Source: Sorghum bicolor
Taxonomy: Eukaryota; Streptophyta; Magnoliopsida; Poales; Poaceae
Assembly (NCBI RefSeq): GCF_000003195.3
Contig: NC_012871.2
Coordinates: 57,279,802 to 57,343,801 of the forward strand
Direction: 5' to 3'
Length of the DNA: 64,000 nt
In this document: positions 44,683 through 56,367 of the stretch, one piece after another
How positions within the stretch are numbered: position 1 is the stretch's first letter
How the letters are laid out: the number at the start of each line of letters is the position of its first letter
Notes under the pieces: generated by a model
The model's input: only the letters and a program-made list of their open reading frames with translations
The model's database searches: none
Told to the model about the DNA's origin: nothing
Program-made: the position numbers and the translations under genes

Positions 44683-45134
44683 GGCTAGCCATGGCGAGCG
44701 AGAAAACTGGAAAAAGCCTGCAATGATGCCTCCCTGCAGCGATGCCTCTACTCCTGCTCCTTTTCAGCTTTCGGCGCCCACTACTGAGCGGAACCAAAAT
44801 ATCTACATAAATTTGCCGCACTATTCTTTCTCCAAACGACCCAAACAAAAACCACCTGCGCTATTTTCTTTTCTTCTCCAAACTGCGCTGAAATTATACT
44901 AGTAGTACGTGGGTAGTGGACAGCTGTCCAGCGGCCACTCCCATCCCTTTGTTCCCCTTCCCATCATTGGGCGAAACAATCCCCACCCTAGCCAAACCAC
45001 CCACCGCAATCATGGCCGCCCGTGCCCTAGCACTCGCTGCCGCTTAGAAGGCACGCGGTGCCGCCTGGCTGGAGCCGAGCCTCCAATGCTTGGCATCGCA
45101 GTCGATGCTCCACCGTGGCCGTGGCCCGCGCGTG

Positions 45135-46982
45135 TGAAAGGTCCAAAAGGCTAGAGGGGGGTGAATAGCCTATTTAAACTTTCTACAAACTTCACTAAGC
45201 AAGTGAGTTAGTAAAACAAATGATGAAGCAATTCTAGCACTAGCTTAACTAAGCTAAGCAAGCCACCTATACTAACTAGTACAAGGCTAAACACTAAAGC
45301 ACAACAACCAAAGAACTAAGCTAAACAAGCTACACAACTAACAAGGTATGCACAAAAGTAAAGGAGAGGTGAGTGAATGTTATACCGACGTTGTAGAGTA
45401 GAAATATAGCCAATCAATCAATCACAACTATAAGAGAATCCTCGGCAAGAGATGACACAAGATTTTTTACCGAGGTTCACTTGCTTCCCGACAAGCTAGT
45501 CCTCGTTGTGGCGATACACCCACTTGATGGATCACGAGCTAATTGGCAATCCAAAGCCAAACCCTCAGCGGGTGCCGCACATCCACTCACAAGATGGGGA
45601 TCCTCCAAGCCACGAGCAATCCACTAGAGTAGCCAATTGCGATCTCCCGCGGGGAAGGCTCAAGAACCCCTCACAAATCACTTGGTGAGGCTCGAAACAA
45701 ACTCCAATCACGAGCTCAACACCACCGCTGCTCCAAGCCGTCTAGTGCATCGAGAAACACCCAAGAGTAACAAGAAATCCGCAGCAAACTCAAGAGTCAA
45801 GTGCCACTAAATGCAACTCTCAAAGCAAAGCACTTGAATCTCACTCAATCTCACTAGGATGAGCAATCAAGCAAGGAGATGAGTGGAGGGAGTGTTCTCT
45901 AGCTCAAAGTATGTCTCAAGTAATCAAATGTGCAAGAGTTAGCGTCCCAAAGCCGGCCACCTTCTATTTTTAAGCCCCTCAAAGAAACTAGCCGTTGGCT
46001 GTTTTCACTGGGCTGAAATCGGGGGCACCGGATGCTACTAAGTGATCACCGGACGCTCGACGCCCAGCGTCCGGTGCTCAGGGATAGGCCGCGTGTCCTC
46101 TTTGAATCTCGCGTGTCAGATCCTAACGGTCACCTGCGCACCACCGGACGCTCTGTAGGTCCACACCGGACGCGTCCGGTGCACACCGGACTCATGCGCA
46201 GAGAGGGTCGCAAAACACAGGGTCACCGGACGGTCCGGTGCTCACCGGACTCGTGCGCAGAGAGGGTTGCAAAACACCCACTCACCGGACGCTAACCACC
46301 GGACGCACTCAGAGAGCGTCCGGTGCTCAACCCTAGCAGGGTCAAGCACACCGGACTCTGAGGCCTGCATCCGGTGCCTCTGCACTCAGCGCCCGGTGAG
46401 TGTTTCTCACTGAGAAAACACTCCCGCGACTTCTCCAAAAATTTCCCACCGACGCAATAGAAAATATACACTTATTTTTCACAAAAGCGTCGAATCATTT
46501 CTCTCAACCCTAGGAAAACCACCTCCTTTGCAAATGTGCTAACACCAACAAGTGTCCACCACCAAAGTGCAAGTGTGTTAGCTTTTCACAAACATTTTCA
46601 CCAAAGGAGTTAAGTTAGCACTTTACTAGATCCTAATGCATATGCTCAAGATGTAGACCTAGTAGCACTTGATTCGAGAGATGACTGTGATTTCCCCTCT
46701 TGATAGTCGGCCATCTATCCTAAACCCGGTCAATCACTTCTCTACTCATCTTAGACCGGCAAAAGTAAAACCCTATGTTTATACCTTTGCCTTGATAACT
46801 TTGCTCCTCGTCTATCACCATGATCTGCACATCAAGCTTCATCCCTTTGTGATCATGTGGCCACCTTTCCATGCCACCATGCACCTTCATCACATGTGTT
46901 GCTATGCCTAACTCAAATCACTTAATCATAAGGCATTAGTAACTTGGTGTCATTAATTACCAAAACCAAACTTGGGCTTTCA
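45135..46982. mobile_element. Solo LTR, family 2 (TGAAAG...CTTTCA), copy A
   Basis: It starts TGAAAGGTCCAAAAGG and ends AACTTGGGCTTTCA, with a perfect 5-bp duplication GCGTG (45130-45134 and 46983-46987). No coding region. The CTAGAGGGGGGTGAATAGCC end and the TTGGTAATTAATGACACC end (both seen with their inverses in copy B) resemble LTRs of the Maximus/SIRE group of copia elements. That assignment is inferred. A CCGGAC/GTCCGG-rich tract lies at 46025-46400. Confidence 0.85.
46025..46400. repeat. CACCGGAC/GTCCGGTG palindrome-rich tract, copy A
   Basis: At least ten CCGGAC or GTCCGG motifs in direct and inverted orientation, with a partly tandem unit that includes TCGTGCGCAGAGAGGGT(T/C)GC (twice, 46190-46275). 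The same tract occurs inverted in copy B (47665-48062). Confidence 0.8.
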
Positions 46983-47664
46983 GCGTGCTCCTCCCTACCC
47001 CTACCTCTCCGTTCACCCCGCGTGCGTCGCCCTTGCTCCCTGCCTCACCTTCCCCGCTCCTTCCTCGCTCACTCATTGAAAGCCCAAGTTTGGTTTTGGT
47101 AATTAATGACACCAAGTTGCTAATGCCTTTTATTTAAGTGATTTGAGTTAGTCATAGCAACACATGTGATGAAGGTGCATGGTGGCTTGGAGAGGTGGCC
47201 ACATGACCACAAAGGGATGAAGCATGAAGTGGAGATCATGGTGATAGACGAGGAGCAAAGTCATCAAGGCAAAGGTATAAACATAGGGTTTTACTTTTGC
47301 CGGTCTAAAAAGAGTAGAGAAGTGATTGACCGGGTTTAGGATAGATAGCCGACTATCAAGAGGGGAAATCACGGTCATCTCTCGAATCAAGTGCTACTAG
47401 GTCCATATCTTGAGCATATGCATTAGGATCTAGTGAAGTGCTAACTTAACTCCTTTGGGCAAAAATGTTTGAGAAAAGCTAACACACTTGCACTTGGTGG
47501 TGTACACTTGTTGGTGCTAGTACTTTTACAAAGGAGGTGGAGTTCCTAGGGTTCAGAGGGGTGTGGGTTCCTCTCTCCGGCGCTTTTGAGAAAAATAAGT
47601 GTATATTTTCTATTGCGCCGGTGGGAAATTTGGAGAAGTCGCGGGAGTGTTTCTCAGTTGGAAA

Positions 47665-48062
47665 CACTCACCGGACGCTCAGCGTGGAGGCACCGGACGC
47701 TGGCTTTTAGTGTCCGGTGTACTATCGGGTGTAGCAAGGTGCACCGGACGCACCGGAGTGAGTCCGGTGCTCAGCGTCCGGTGTATGGGTGTTTTGCAAA
47801 CCTCTCTGGGTATGAGTCCGGTGAGCACCGGACGGTCCGGTGCTCAAGTCCGGTGACCCCGAGGTTTTGCATACCTCCCTGAGTTTTAGTCCGGTGTGCA
47901 CCGGACGTGTCTGGTGTGGACCTGCAGAGCGTCAGGTGCTCTGCAGGTAGCCGTTAGAAACTGACACGTGAGATTCAAGAAGGACACGTGGCCTACCCCT
48001 AAGCACCGGACGCTGGGGGTCGAGCGTCCGGTGATCACTTAGTAGCGTCCGGTGCCCCCGTT
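47665..48062. repeat. CACCGGAC/GTCCGGTG palindrome-rich tract, copy B
   Basis: Inverse counterpart of 46025-46400, with the same motif and GTTTTGCAAACCTCTCTGGG units. Substitutions and small length differences distinguish the two. Confidence 0.78.
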
Positions 48063-48802
48063 TTTAGCCCAGTGAAAACAGCCAACGGCTAGTTCTTTGA
48101 GGGGGCTTATAAATAGAGGGTGGCCGGCTTTGGGAGCTGAACTCTTGCACATTTGATTACTTGAGGCACATTGAGCTAGAGAACACTCCCTCCACTCATC
48201 TCCTTGCTTGATTGCTAATTCTAGTGAGATTGAGTGAGATTCAAGTGCATTGCTTTGAGAGTTGCATTTAGTGGCACTTGATTCTTGAGTTTGCTGTGGA
48301 TTTCTTGTTACTCTTGGGTGTTTCCCGACGCCCTAGACGGCTTGGAGCAGCGGTGGTGTTGAGCTCGTGATTGGAGATTGTTTCGAGCCTCACTAAGTGA
48401 CTTGTGAGGGGTTCTTGAGCCTTCCCCGCGGGAGATCGCAATTGGCTACTCTAGTGGATTGCTCGTGGCTTGGAGGATCCCCATCTTGTGAGTGGATGTG
48501 CGGCACCCGCTGAGGGTTTGGCTTTGGATTGCCAATTAGCTCGTGATCCATCAAGTGGGTGTATCGCCACAACGAGGACTAGCTTGCGGCGAAGCAAGTG
48601 AACCTCGGTAAAAAATCTTATGTCATCTCTTGTCGAGTATTCTCTTGTGATTGTGAGTGATTGGTTGGATATATCTCTCTCTACAATGTTGGTATAACAA
48701 TCACTCTCCACTCCTTACTTACTTGTATACCTTGCTAGTTGTTTAGCTTGTTTAGTTTAGCTTTCTTGTTTAGGAGTATAACTAGCCTTCTCTTGTTGTT
48801 GT

Positions 48803-50032
48803 TGTTGATATTTGGTAACGCAATAAGGAAATGATCCGCAAGCGCACGGATATCGGTGAGCATTTCACCCAGGAGGTTTTCTAGAGTATTGTATTTATAT
48901 TTTTACCACTGGGAGAAAGGGTGCATCTGACTAACCAAATCTATTGCTACTATCCCTTTAGGCTACAAAGAATGTTTCACGATGTGAGTGATGTATAGAG
49001 AAGACTGCAACCGTAGTCTCATTCTAACCTTGGTAAGGATGATCTACTGTTCTATTGGGGAAGCTTACGGAATCTAGACACCACAAAGGATGTTCGACCC
49101 GCACCTATAAACCTTCCCTTCCTGCTAACAAGATATGGGATACAAAGGTAACTCGGAAATGTCACGTTCCTCGCTACTACCACGGTCCAGCTAGTCAGGG
49201 GATATCTATGAGTACCCTAGCCTAAACACCACGTTTACGCTAGCAATGATTACACTAATACTCAACCGAAAGAGGATTAAAGTAAACTCATAAACCGAAG
49301 AACAATAAAACAAGAACTTACTAGAATTAGAAGTCGAATTACTGAAGAATCTTAGGAGCAAGCCTTAGGTTAGAAGACTTGATCTCGCAGGTACAACCTC
49401 GGAGTAGACACCGACAGGACGGCCTTCCTCCGATCTACACCTCCACTCTATATCTCTCAATCTAGTAGAAACTAGAAGATCTATTTCTACTTACATTGGT
49501 TGCTAAGCCTAAAAAGAAATATTATTTAGAGAAGAGGTTTTCCTTCGAGGGCACCCCTCAACTCTATGATAACTTCTTGTCTCCTCCAGGGGCCAGGGGG
49601 GTCTCCTTATATAGTCCTCCTCCTCTATGTTTTTGTGGGTCGGTAGGCGATGTGGTACTACGTTATCCTTGATCCATTAGGTCGGTGGAACATCGTGTGC
49701 GAAAAGAGTCCTGAACGGAGTCCAGGACAGGGCGGGCGCCCAGGTCCTCAGGGCGGGCGCCCTGGGCCTGGCCCCTTTCGGCCTCCGCTTTCTTCCCGTG
49801 GCTTCTGGAGTCTTCTAGATGGTAGAAAATTGCGCGGTGCGTTGATATCTCTATGTAATCCCGACATGTGGGCCTTTCTTCCGTATTTCCTGATAACCCC
49901 CTGTAGAAATAGACAAACACCAAAACTCGTGGAATTCTGTCCGATAAAACCCTAAGTCTGGGTGTTAGTTGCATTTGGATCCTTTTCTTTATTAATTTGA
50001 TGATTATATTTGGTACTTAAGGACCGTCAAAA
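48803..50032 (-). repeat. 3' LTR of the nested retrotransposon
   Basis: 1230 bp. It carries one extra 21-bp copy of the GGGCGGGCGCC-type unit near 49730-49760 compared with the other LTR, which explains the length difference. The first bases on the minus strand are TTTTGACGG, one change from TGTTGACGG. Confidence 0.88.
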
Positions 50033-52214
50033 ACTCCCCCAAGCTTACCTCTTGCTCGTCCCTGAGCAAGGATGAACTCAAGAGTTTCTGCAGTGGTTTC
50101 ATTTCTTAAAAGTACACATGCGTTCAAGCAAGATCTCATCTCTGAGTTAGAGTAAACTGTTAAGACTTAAAACTTACTCATTTTACCTTTCACCATGGGG
50201 CTTGTAACCATCACTTGTGTCTTGAGCAGTTAAAAGATAGAACGGTCAAGTCAAGCGCGATGTCTCTTATTCTTTGATCAGCTATAGCTCTGGAGTTTTT
50301 GCAGATTTTCAAATAAAACTCAGAGATTCCTTATATGACTCTCTCAAATCTCTCTTTTGTGGTATTTCTGGATCTTTACCAAGGCAGTAATAGTATATGC
50401 CTTCTCTCAAAGTATGTAGTATTTGTGGTATGAGGCATAGTGATATTGCCTTCTCTCTCACCCTACTCTAATAAGGTTTTGATATCTGGAGCTCATAGGT
50501 GGGAGATAGCTAATACATACTTACAAGACATTTATTGCATAGTCAAACCATGGATCCAGAGAAACGAGTCAATAAGTCAAATCAAGATGTGCATGTGTGG
50601 CGAATGAATGGTGTATGGTGATGATGGTGATAACAATGCTGAAAGTCTAATTCTATTTTTGCTCTTTTAAGGGATACATACCTTTCTTGCACTTTGAAGC
50701 TTTTTGGGGAGAATGAGATGCTCTATATTTTCTTTTTCTTTCCTCTCAGGTGGGTATCTTGTACCCCTAATTCTACTGTCGGACACTTGTCCATTTTTAC
50801 CTCTCGTCTCACTTTTTCTTTTCTTCGAGGTTCGGGGCACTTGCCCCTTTTTATTTCCTCGTATCCTTTCTCTCTTTTATCTTTTTTTTCTTTTTTTACT
50901 AGAGCACTCATCTCTTGAAATAATATAGCAAGTGGTAGTAACCAAGATACTCGAGCATTTATTCCACAGGGAATAACAGGGATAGGATAATGTTTTTGGC
51001 TATTCTCTCCCAGATTCGGAGTAGAATACTTTTGGGTGAATCTGGAGATGGAAATGAGTGGATGTATGTGGATGCGTACTTTCGGAGTAGAAGCAGCGTA
51101 TACGAGTGAACATGCAAGTGAATCTTGATTTTAACCACATGACAAGCTCCTAAGGGTCTACACAGCTTGACCACACTCAATGCTCATAAGGAGTAAGAAG
51201 TAAATGTGTGGCTTAAAGTCTAGCAAGCATGTATATATGGCTGTGGTAGGAATTTAAACTCTCATCATACAGGAACTCATCATGTGTTATTTTAAAGATT
51301 TTCAAATATAAAATTCTCCAGAATTCTAGCATCTCTAGGAACAGATAAATAGCAGCTCAACCTTCCCATATCATATCCGTTAACGACTTAGACTTTAGAT
51401 CAAGTACTCTTCCCACAAGTTCAGGTCTAGAGCAAATCTTAATTAATAACAGTCATGCCTAAACTTGAGAGAGATTTCACTTTTAAGAACTAGTCATGGC
51501 AGAGCAACTATTCATCATTTCCATGTGAGAGCTTATCATGAGGGTTCCTAGCAAACTTCATTTATTTATTTATTTAGCAAACTAAGCAAAGATATATATA
51601 AAAGCACAAAATCTTTATTTGGGTTTTTATGATTATGCATCTCTTTATTATTTGAGTAAAGTATAAACGCGAGTAGAAACACTTAGCTGGATAAATGGGG
51701 GTGCTCTCCCCCAAGCTGGATTTTGACGTAATTTCTTATGATGTAGCTAGCAAGTGACGGAGGTGTATTTGAAAGTCGGCAGCACCCTGACAGCGATTAG
51801 GATGTCCTCCGTCTGCTAGTCTTCTTTGATCCTTGAATTCTGTGGAGCTCAAATAGACAACAAAGCTTTGTGGAACTAGTGAAGTGTTAGCATAAACATC
51901 TAGCCTTTATTATGTTGAGCCTCCTCAATAAATGTTATTTATTTAGCAGGATCATGCACTTATTATTTTTATATTTTTATTGTAAGATGAAAACATATTT
52001 ATTTTATGCCACCATAGTGAATGTACCTATGGGTTTTATGCCATGAGCATACTCACATGGAGCTTACTATTTTTAACATTTTTATTTTCTTTTCAAGATA
52101 GCATGAACCTGATTAACTAAGCAAACTATTGAAAGGAAAAGGATAACTACCAAGTTTACCTCTTGGCAAGACGTTCGGTGTTTTTAAGTCCTCCAAATGG
52201 GACTCTCCGTTTTC
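50033..52214. other. Non-coding internal part of the nested retrotransposon
   Basis: AT-rich sequence without long frames similar to known retrotransposon domains. The tract CTCCCCCAAGCT next to the 3' LTR is the minus-strand polypurine tract. A second copy lies at about 51707 and a third at about 54043 (CTCCCCCAAGCTTGAATTTT). Confidence 0.55.
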
Positions 52215-53066
52215 TCAGTCGTCCTGGGATTCGGTGGATGGCGTAGTCGGTGGTTCCGGCGGCGCCTCCTCTTCGTGTATAACTATCTTCTTTCTCCATA
52301 CCTGACTCGGTGCTACGGTCTCCTCAGGACAGTTTTGTTCAAGCTGTATGTCTTCAGACCTTACTACTTCTCCTTCGTAGTCTGCCCATCCGTCCTTGAT
52401 GATTTGCCTCCTCTGGTTTCGGTTGTGTTGTCTTCTTCTTGTCCTGACCTGCTTAGAGTCTTCAACTATATAGTTAAGGTTAGTAAAGTAGCGGCGTACC
52501 TTCTCAGATGGGAAGTGCATGTGGAATTCTCCAGTTCCAATATAGAAGATAGTGTTGAGGAACGGTCTTCCAAGGATGATGGGTGGATCGTACTCGTTTT
52601 CTCCTATGTCAATGACCTGAAACTCATCTGGAGCTGAATGTATGTTGGTTATGGTTCCATGTAGGAGCTGATAAGTGACGGCGGTCATTATGTTGACGTC
52701 AGATCCGGTGTCGTAGAGTGTCTTCTGAAAAGAGTATCCATTGATTGTGCACTTGATGCTTGGAACACCAGGGTCGTCCTTCTTGATGAGGAATGGTGAC
52801 TTAAGTCGACGATCTTGACCTCCTCCGACAAGGATCCAATGTTTTAAGTCTTCCGGACAAGAATTCTCACCGTCTTCATCCTTTAGGTGCATCATTTGAT
52901 TAAGTGTGGACCTTGACGTCTGCACCTCTTGATACGGTGTCACCCATGTTCTTCGTTTGCCCAGCAGTCCGAAGTGTGGTGTTGGCAATATCCTGCTCAG
53001 TGTGTTTGTGCTCATAGATCCAAGTCCTTCACTTGGTGGAGTCTGGGAGTTGTAAAACTCCTCCAT
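52215..53066 (-). CDS. Retrotransposon protein with aspartic-protease-like domain
   Basis: The 283-codon frame contains LYDTGSDVNIMTAVTYQLL (residues about 117-135), in which DTG fits the catalytic motif of retropepsins. IILGRPFLNTIF, the conserved segment after the flap, lies about 45 residues later. The N-terminal part (residues 1-100) shows no zinc knuckle, and the C-terminus is acidic and Pro-rich. In full-length relatives a reverse transcriptase would follow, but none is present. It could process polyproteins or be a relic. Confidence 0.72.
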   Translation of the reverse strand: MEEFYNSQTPPSEGLGSMSTNTLSRILPTPHFGLLGKRRTWVTPYQEVQTSRSTLNQMMHLKDEDGENSCPEDLKHWILVGGGQDRRLKSPFLIKKDDPGVPSIKCTINGYSFQKTLYDTGSDVNIMTAVTYQLLHGTITNIHSAPDEFQVIDIGENEYDPPIILGRPFLNTIFYIGTGEFHMHFPSEKVRRYFTNLNYIVEDSKQVRTRRRQHNRNQRRQIIKDGWADYEGEVVRSEDIQLEQNCPEETVAPSQVWRKKIVIHEEEAPPEPPTTPSTESQDD

Positions 53067-54321
53067 GTTTTGTTTGAAGTGTACCTGTTCATAGAGACAA
53101 GGCAGAGATCAAGTGCATGGGCCCTGTTGGTGGAAAACACCAACAGAACCAAAAGTGTATTTGTTCTTCCTTAACCTTAAGCATATTGAGCAAGACAAAG
53201 TTGATGGATCATGAGTGTAGCATTTGTCAGATCAGATGGCTCAACCTAATGGAAAGATAATCTATCTATATTTATGTTTTGTTTATATCTTCCAAAGATT
53301 GAATGTGCAAAATATTAGCTTATATGATTAGGAGTGTGGGATCACGAAGGTAGTACTAAGAACAAAGATTAAAGGACTAAACATGCTGAATCAGTTAGGT
53401 TGGTTAATTTAGAGTTATAAATCATACATGTTTGTCTCTTTATTTATGTGAACGCCAGAACCAAGGAGAAGCTTATAAAAGCGATAGTCAAGTACCTTAA
53501 GATGTTACCTTACTTGAAGAGTGATGGTATAGTATCATCTTGTGGAAGCTTTCCTTTCTTAGCGGTTGTGCATCGTGTTTGTGGCACCCTCCATGGATCA
53601 TCTCTTTATGATGAATGAGCTATGTCTTCCTTGTGCAAGTCGTTAAATTTCATGTGTCTTCTTTATCTCCAATGTGAGTTTGTATCTCAGGACTTTCCAG
53701 GTTGATAATGAAAGTTTTCCTGCAGGGGTTAGTCCGACAAAATATACCAATGTCTACACAAGCAATTTTTAGTTCAATAACCGAACTAGACTCCATGTCT
53801 AATCAGATTAAGGAAGGCTGTTTAACCTAAGCACCATGCTTAATTTAAAAGCCAATAGAAGTATGTGCATTACTTCCAAACTAACACTTACTAGGATAAA
53901 CAAAGGTAGCGTGACGGCATTTATAGAGATCTACTCAAGTGGAGATGAAGTAGTGTGATTAGTATTTAACAAATTGAGTATGTCTCAAAGGTAAGGACAA
54001 CCAACATAGCAACATGGCAAAAGATGTTTATATGTAAAGTACTCCCCCAAGCTTGAATTTTGCAAAATTCAAGTTTGGATGAATTTAATTCAATTGTGCA
54101 TGATGGTTGGTTGGACATACCTTGAGCTTGTCATTCATCCGATCTTCTTGCTCCAATCCTAGAAAGGTTAGTGGCAAGAATACCCGAAGGAATATTTCTA
54201 CAATTATCTTTATACGCTCAATACACAAGGCAATGTTGCAAATAATTAGAAGTTCATGTCACAATCTGATAGGTGCTTGTTTTAGGACACTAAGCTTGTC
54301 CTTGGGAAACCATCAATTAAC

Positions 54322-55047
54322 TCAATAAGATCTGCAACATTTATTATAGACATATGCATCGACATCCGCTCTTTTAAAGTTGTTATAAATAGAAAGGAAG
54401 AGAGGGTTGGAGATCTCAAATGTGGTGATAGCACATGAATTTTTAATGCCCGCTAGCCATTGATGTTGCTCTTCTCGATCCTCCTTCTTATGCATGGGAT
54501 GTCTAGGATTATCGGGAGGTTCAAGAGAAAGAGCATAGTAGAAATTATTAAGCTCAAGGATGGGTTGGATAGCCGAATTATGGGATTGAAATGTTTGGAA
54601 ATCGGCTATTGAAACTTCCTTTCCTTGTCTGGGAGATGATTCCTTCTCTATCTCTAGGATTTTTCTATGAAGACTAGTGCAAGAAGGATGTCCACAAATG
54701 AAGACATACCTTCCTTTACTAATAGATAAAGAAAGAAAGTCTCTACCAAAAGTTATATGATTAAGACCAATGTTAAAATATCGAGAAAAAACATGGTCTT
54801 GTAGGGCTAGGTCTAAACCAGAATTTATAGAAAGATTAACAGATTCCCTAGGTGTAGCTAAAAGTGCATTATCTTCTTGATTAAAAGATAGGACCTCAGC
54901 TATAGAAAAGGGTTGGTTTTGACCTATTGCAATCAACTCCGGACATAGATCATAATTAGGGGCAGGACTTGTTGACTCCCATGGTCTATGGCTGGTCTCT
55001 GAAGGTGCAAAGAATTCAATAATAGGTATGGAATTTAAGTTATCCAT
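54322..55047 (-). CDS. Retrotransposon protein of unknown family
   Basis: An uninterrupted frame starting MDNLNSIPIIEFFAPSE (241 codons plus stop), placed where gag normally starts. A second in-frame start lies 18 codons upstream but gives an unlikely hydrophobic leader. It contains HITFGRDFLSLSISKGRYVF and LEPPDNPRHPMHKKEDREEQ, and no capsid or zinc-knuckle motif is seen. The start is shared with the remnant at 27303-27503, so this is a family feature. Function unknown. Confidence 0.6.
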   Translation of the reverse strand: MDNLNSIPIIEFFAPSETSHRPWESTSPAPNYDLCPELIAIGQNQPFSIAEVLSFNQEDNALLATPRESVNLSINSGLDLALQDHVFSRYFNIGLNHITFGRDFLSLSISKGRYVFICGHPSCTSLHRKILEIEKESSPRQGKEVSIADFQTFQSHNSAIQPILELNNFYYALSLEPPDNPRHPMHKKEDREEQHQWLAGIKNSCAITTFEISNPLFLSIYNNFKRADVDAYVYNKCCRSY

Positions 55048-55132
55048 AAAGATAAAAGTAAAAAGATAAAAGAATAAAAGTATAAAACAAGATAATAGCA
55101 AGACTTAAAGTTATCTCAGCAAACCGTCTTTC

Positions 55133-55150
55133 TCCCCGGCAACGGTGCCA
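55133..55150 (-). promoter_or_regulatory. Primer binding site of the nested retrotransposon
   Basis: TGGCACCGTTGCCGGGGA on the minus strand, one base from the tRNA-Asp-type site of the Athila-like element at 26064-26081, eight nucleotides from the LTR end. Confidence 0.85.
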
Positions 55151-55158
55151 GAAATGCT

Positions 55159-56367
55159 TGTTGATATTTGGTAACGCAATAAGGAAATGATCCACAAGCG
55201 CACGGATATCGGTGAGCATTTCACCCGGGAGGTTTTCCAGAGTATCGTATTTATATTTTTACCACTTGGAGAAAGGGTGCATCTGAATAACCAAATCTAT
55301 TGCTACTATCCCTTTAGGCTATAAAGAATGTTTCTCGATGTGAGTGATGTATAGAGAAGACTGCAACCGTAGTCTCGTTCTAACCTTGGTAAGGATGATC
55401 TACTGTTCTATTGGGGAAGCTTACGGAATCTAGACACCACAAAGGATGTTCGACCCGCACCTATAAACCTACCCTTCCTGCTAACAAGATATGGGATACA
55501 AAGGTAACTCGGAAATGTCACGTTCCTCGCTACTACCACGGTCCAGCTAGTCAGAGGATATCTATGAGTACCCTAGCCTAAACACCACATTTACGCTAGC
55601 AATGATTACTCTAATACTCAACTGGAAGAGGATTAAAGTAAACTCATAAACCAAAGAACAATAAAACAAGAACTTACTAGAATTAGAAGTCGAATTACTG
55701 AAGAATCTTAGGAGCAAGCCTCGGGTTAGAAGACTTGATCCCGCAGGTACAACCTCGGAGTAGACACCGACAGGTCGGCCTTCCTCTGATCTACACCTCC
55801 ACTCTATATCTCTCAATCTAGTAGAAACTAGAAGATCTATTTCTACTTACATTGGTTGCTAAGCCTAAAAAGAAATATTATTTAGAGAAGAGGTTTTCCT
55901 TCGAGGGCACCCCTCAACTCTATGATAACTTCTTGTCTCCTCCAGGGGCCAGGGGGGTCTCCTTATATAGTCCTCCTCCTCTATGCGTTTTTGGGTCGGT
56001 AGGCGATGTGGTACTATGTTATCCTTGATCCATTAGGTCGGTGGAACATCGTGTGCGAAAAGAGTCCCGAATGGAGTCCAGGACAGGGCGGGCGCCCTGG
56101 GCCTGGCCCCTTTCGGCCTCCGCTTTCTTCCCGTGGCTTCTGGAGTCTTCTAGATGGTAGAAAATTGCGCGGTGCGTTGATATCTCTATGTAATCCCGAC
56201 ATGTGGGCCTTTCTTCCGTATTTCCTGATAACCCCCTGCAGAAATAGACAAACACCAAAACTCGTAGAATTCTGTCAGATAAAACCCTAAGTCTGGGTGT
56301 TGGTTGCATTTGGATCCTTTTCTTTATTTATTTGATGATTATATTTGGTACTTAAGGACCGTCAACA
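55159..56367 (-). repeat. 5' LTR of the nested retrotransposon
   Basis: 1209 bp, starting TGTTGACGGTCC and ending AAATATCAACA on the minus strand. A TATA-like stretch (GGACTATATAAGGAGACC on the minus strand, about 55975-55955) may be its promoter. Confidence 0.88.

Larger units (their letters stand above)
48803..56367 (-). mobile_element. LTR retrotransposon without RT or integrase, complete, nested in copy B
   Basis: The two LTRs (48803-50032 and 55159-56367) share about 97% identity by eye and are flanked by GTTGT (48798-48802 and 56368-56372). On the minus strand the order is 5' LTR, primer site (55150-55133), an open frame of unknown family (55047-54322), a protease-like frame (53066-52215), non-coding DNA, purine tract (near 50045-50034) and 3' LTR. 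No gag capsid domain, reverse transcriptase, RNase H or integrase was found in 5.1 kb of internal sequence. It therefore looks non-autonomous, dependent on an Athila-like partner. Confidence 0.88.

Noticed and set aside
46025..46400. CRISPR-like or satellite array
   Set aside because: The motifs are irregularly spaced, appear in both orientations and belong to an LTR. There are no equal spacers.
50694..50928. Phe/Ser-rich frames in the nested retrotransposon
   Set aside because: They come from a T-rich low-complexity tract and have no support as genes.
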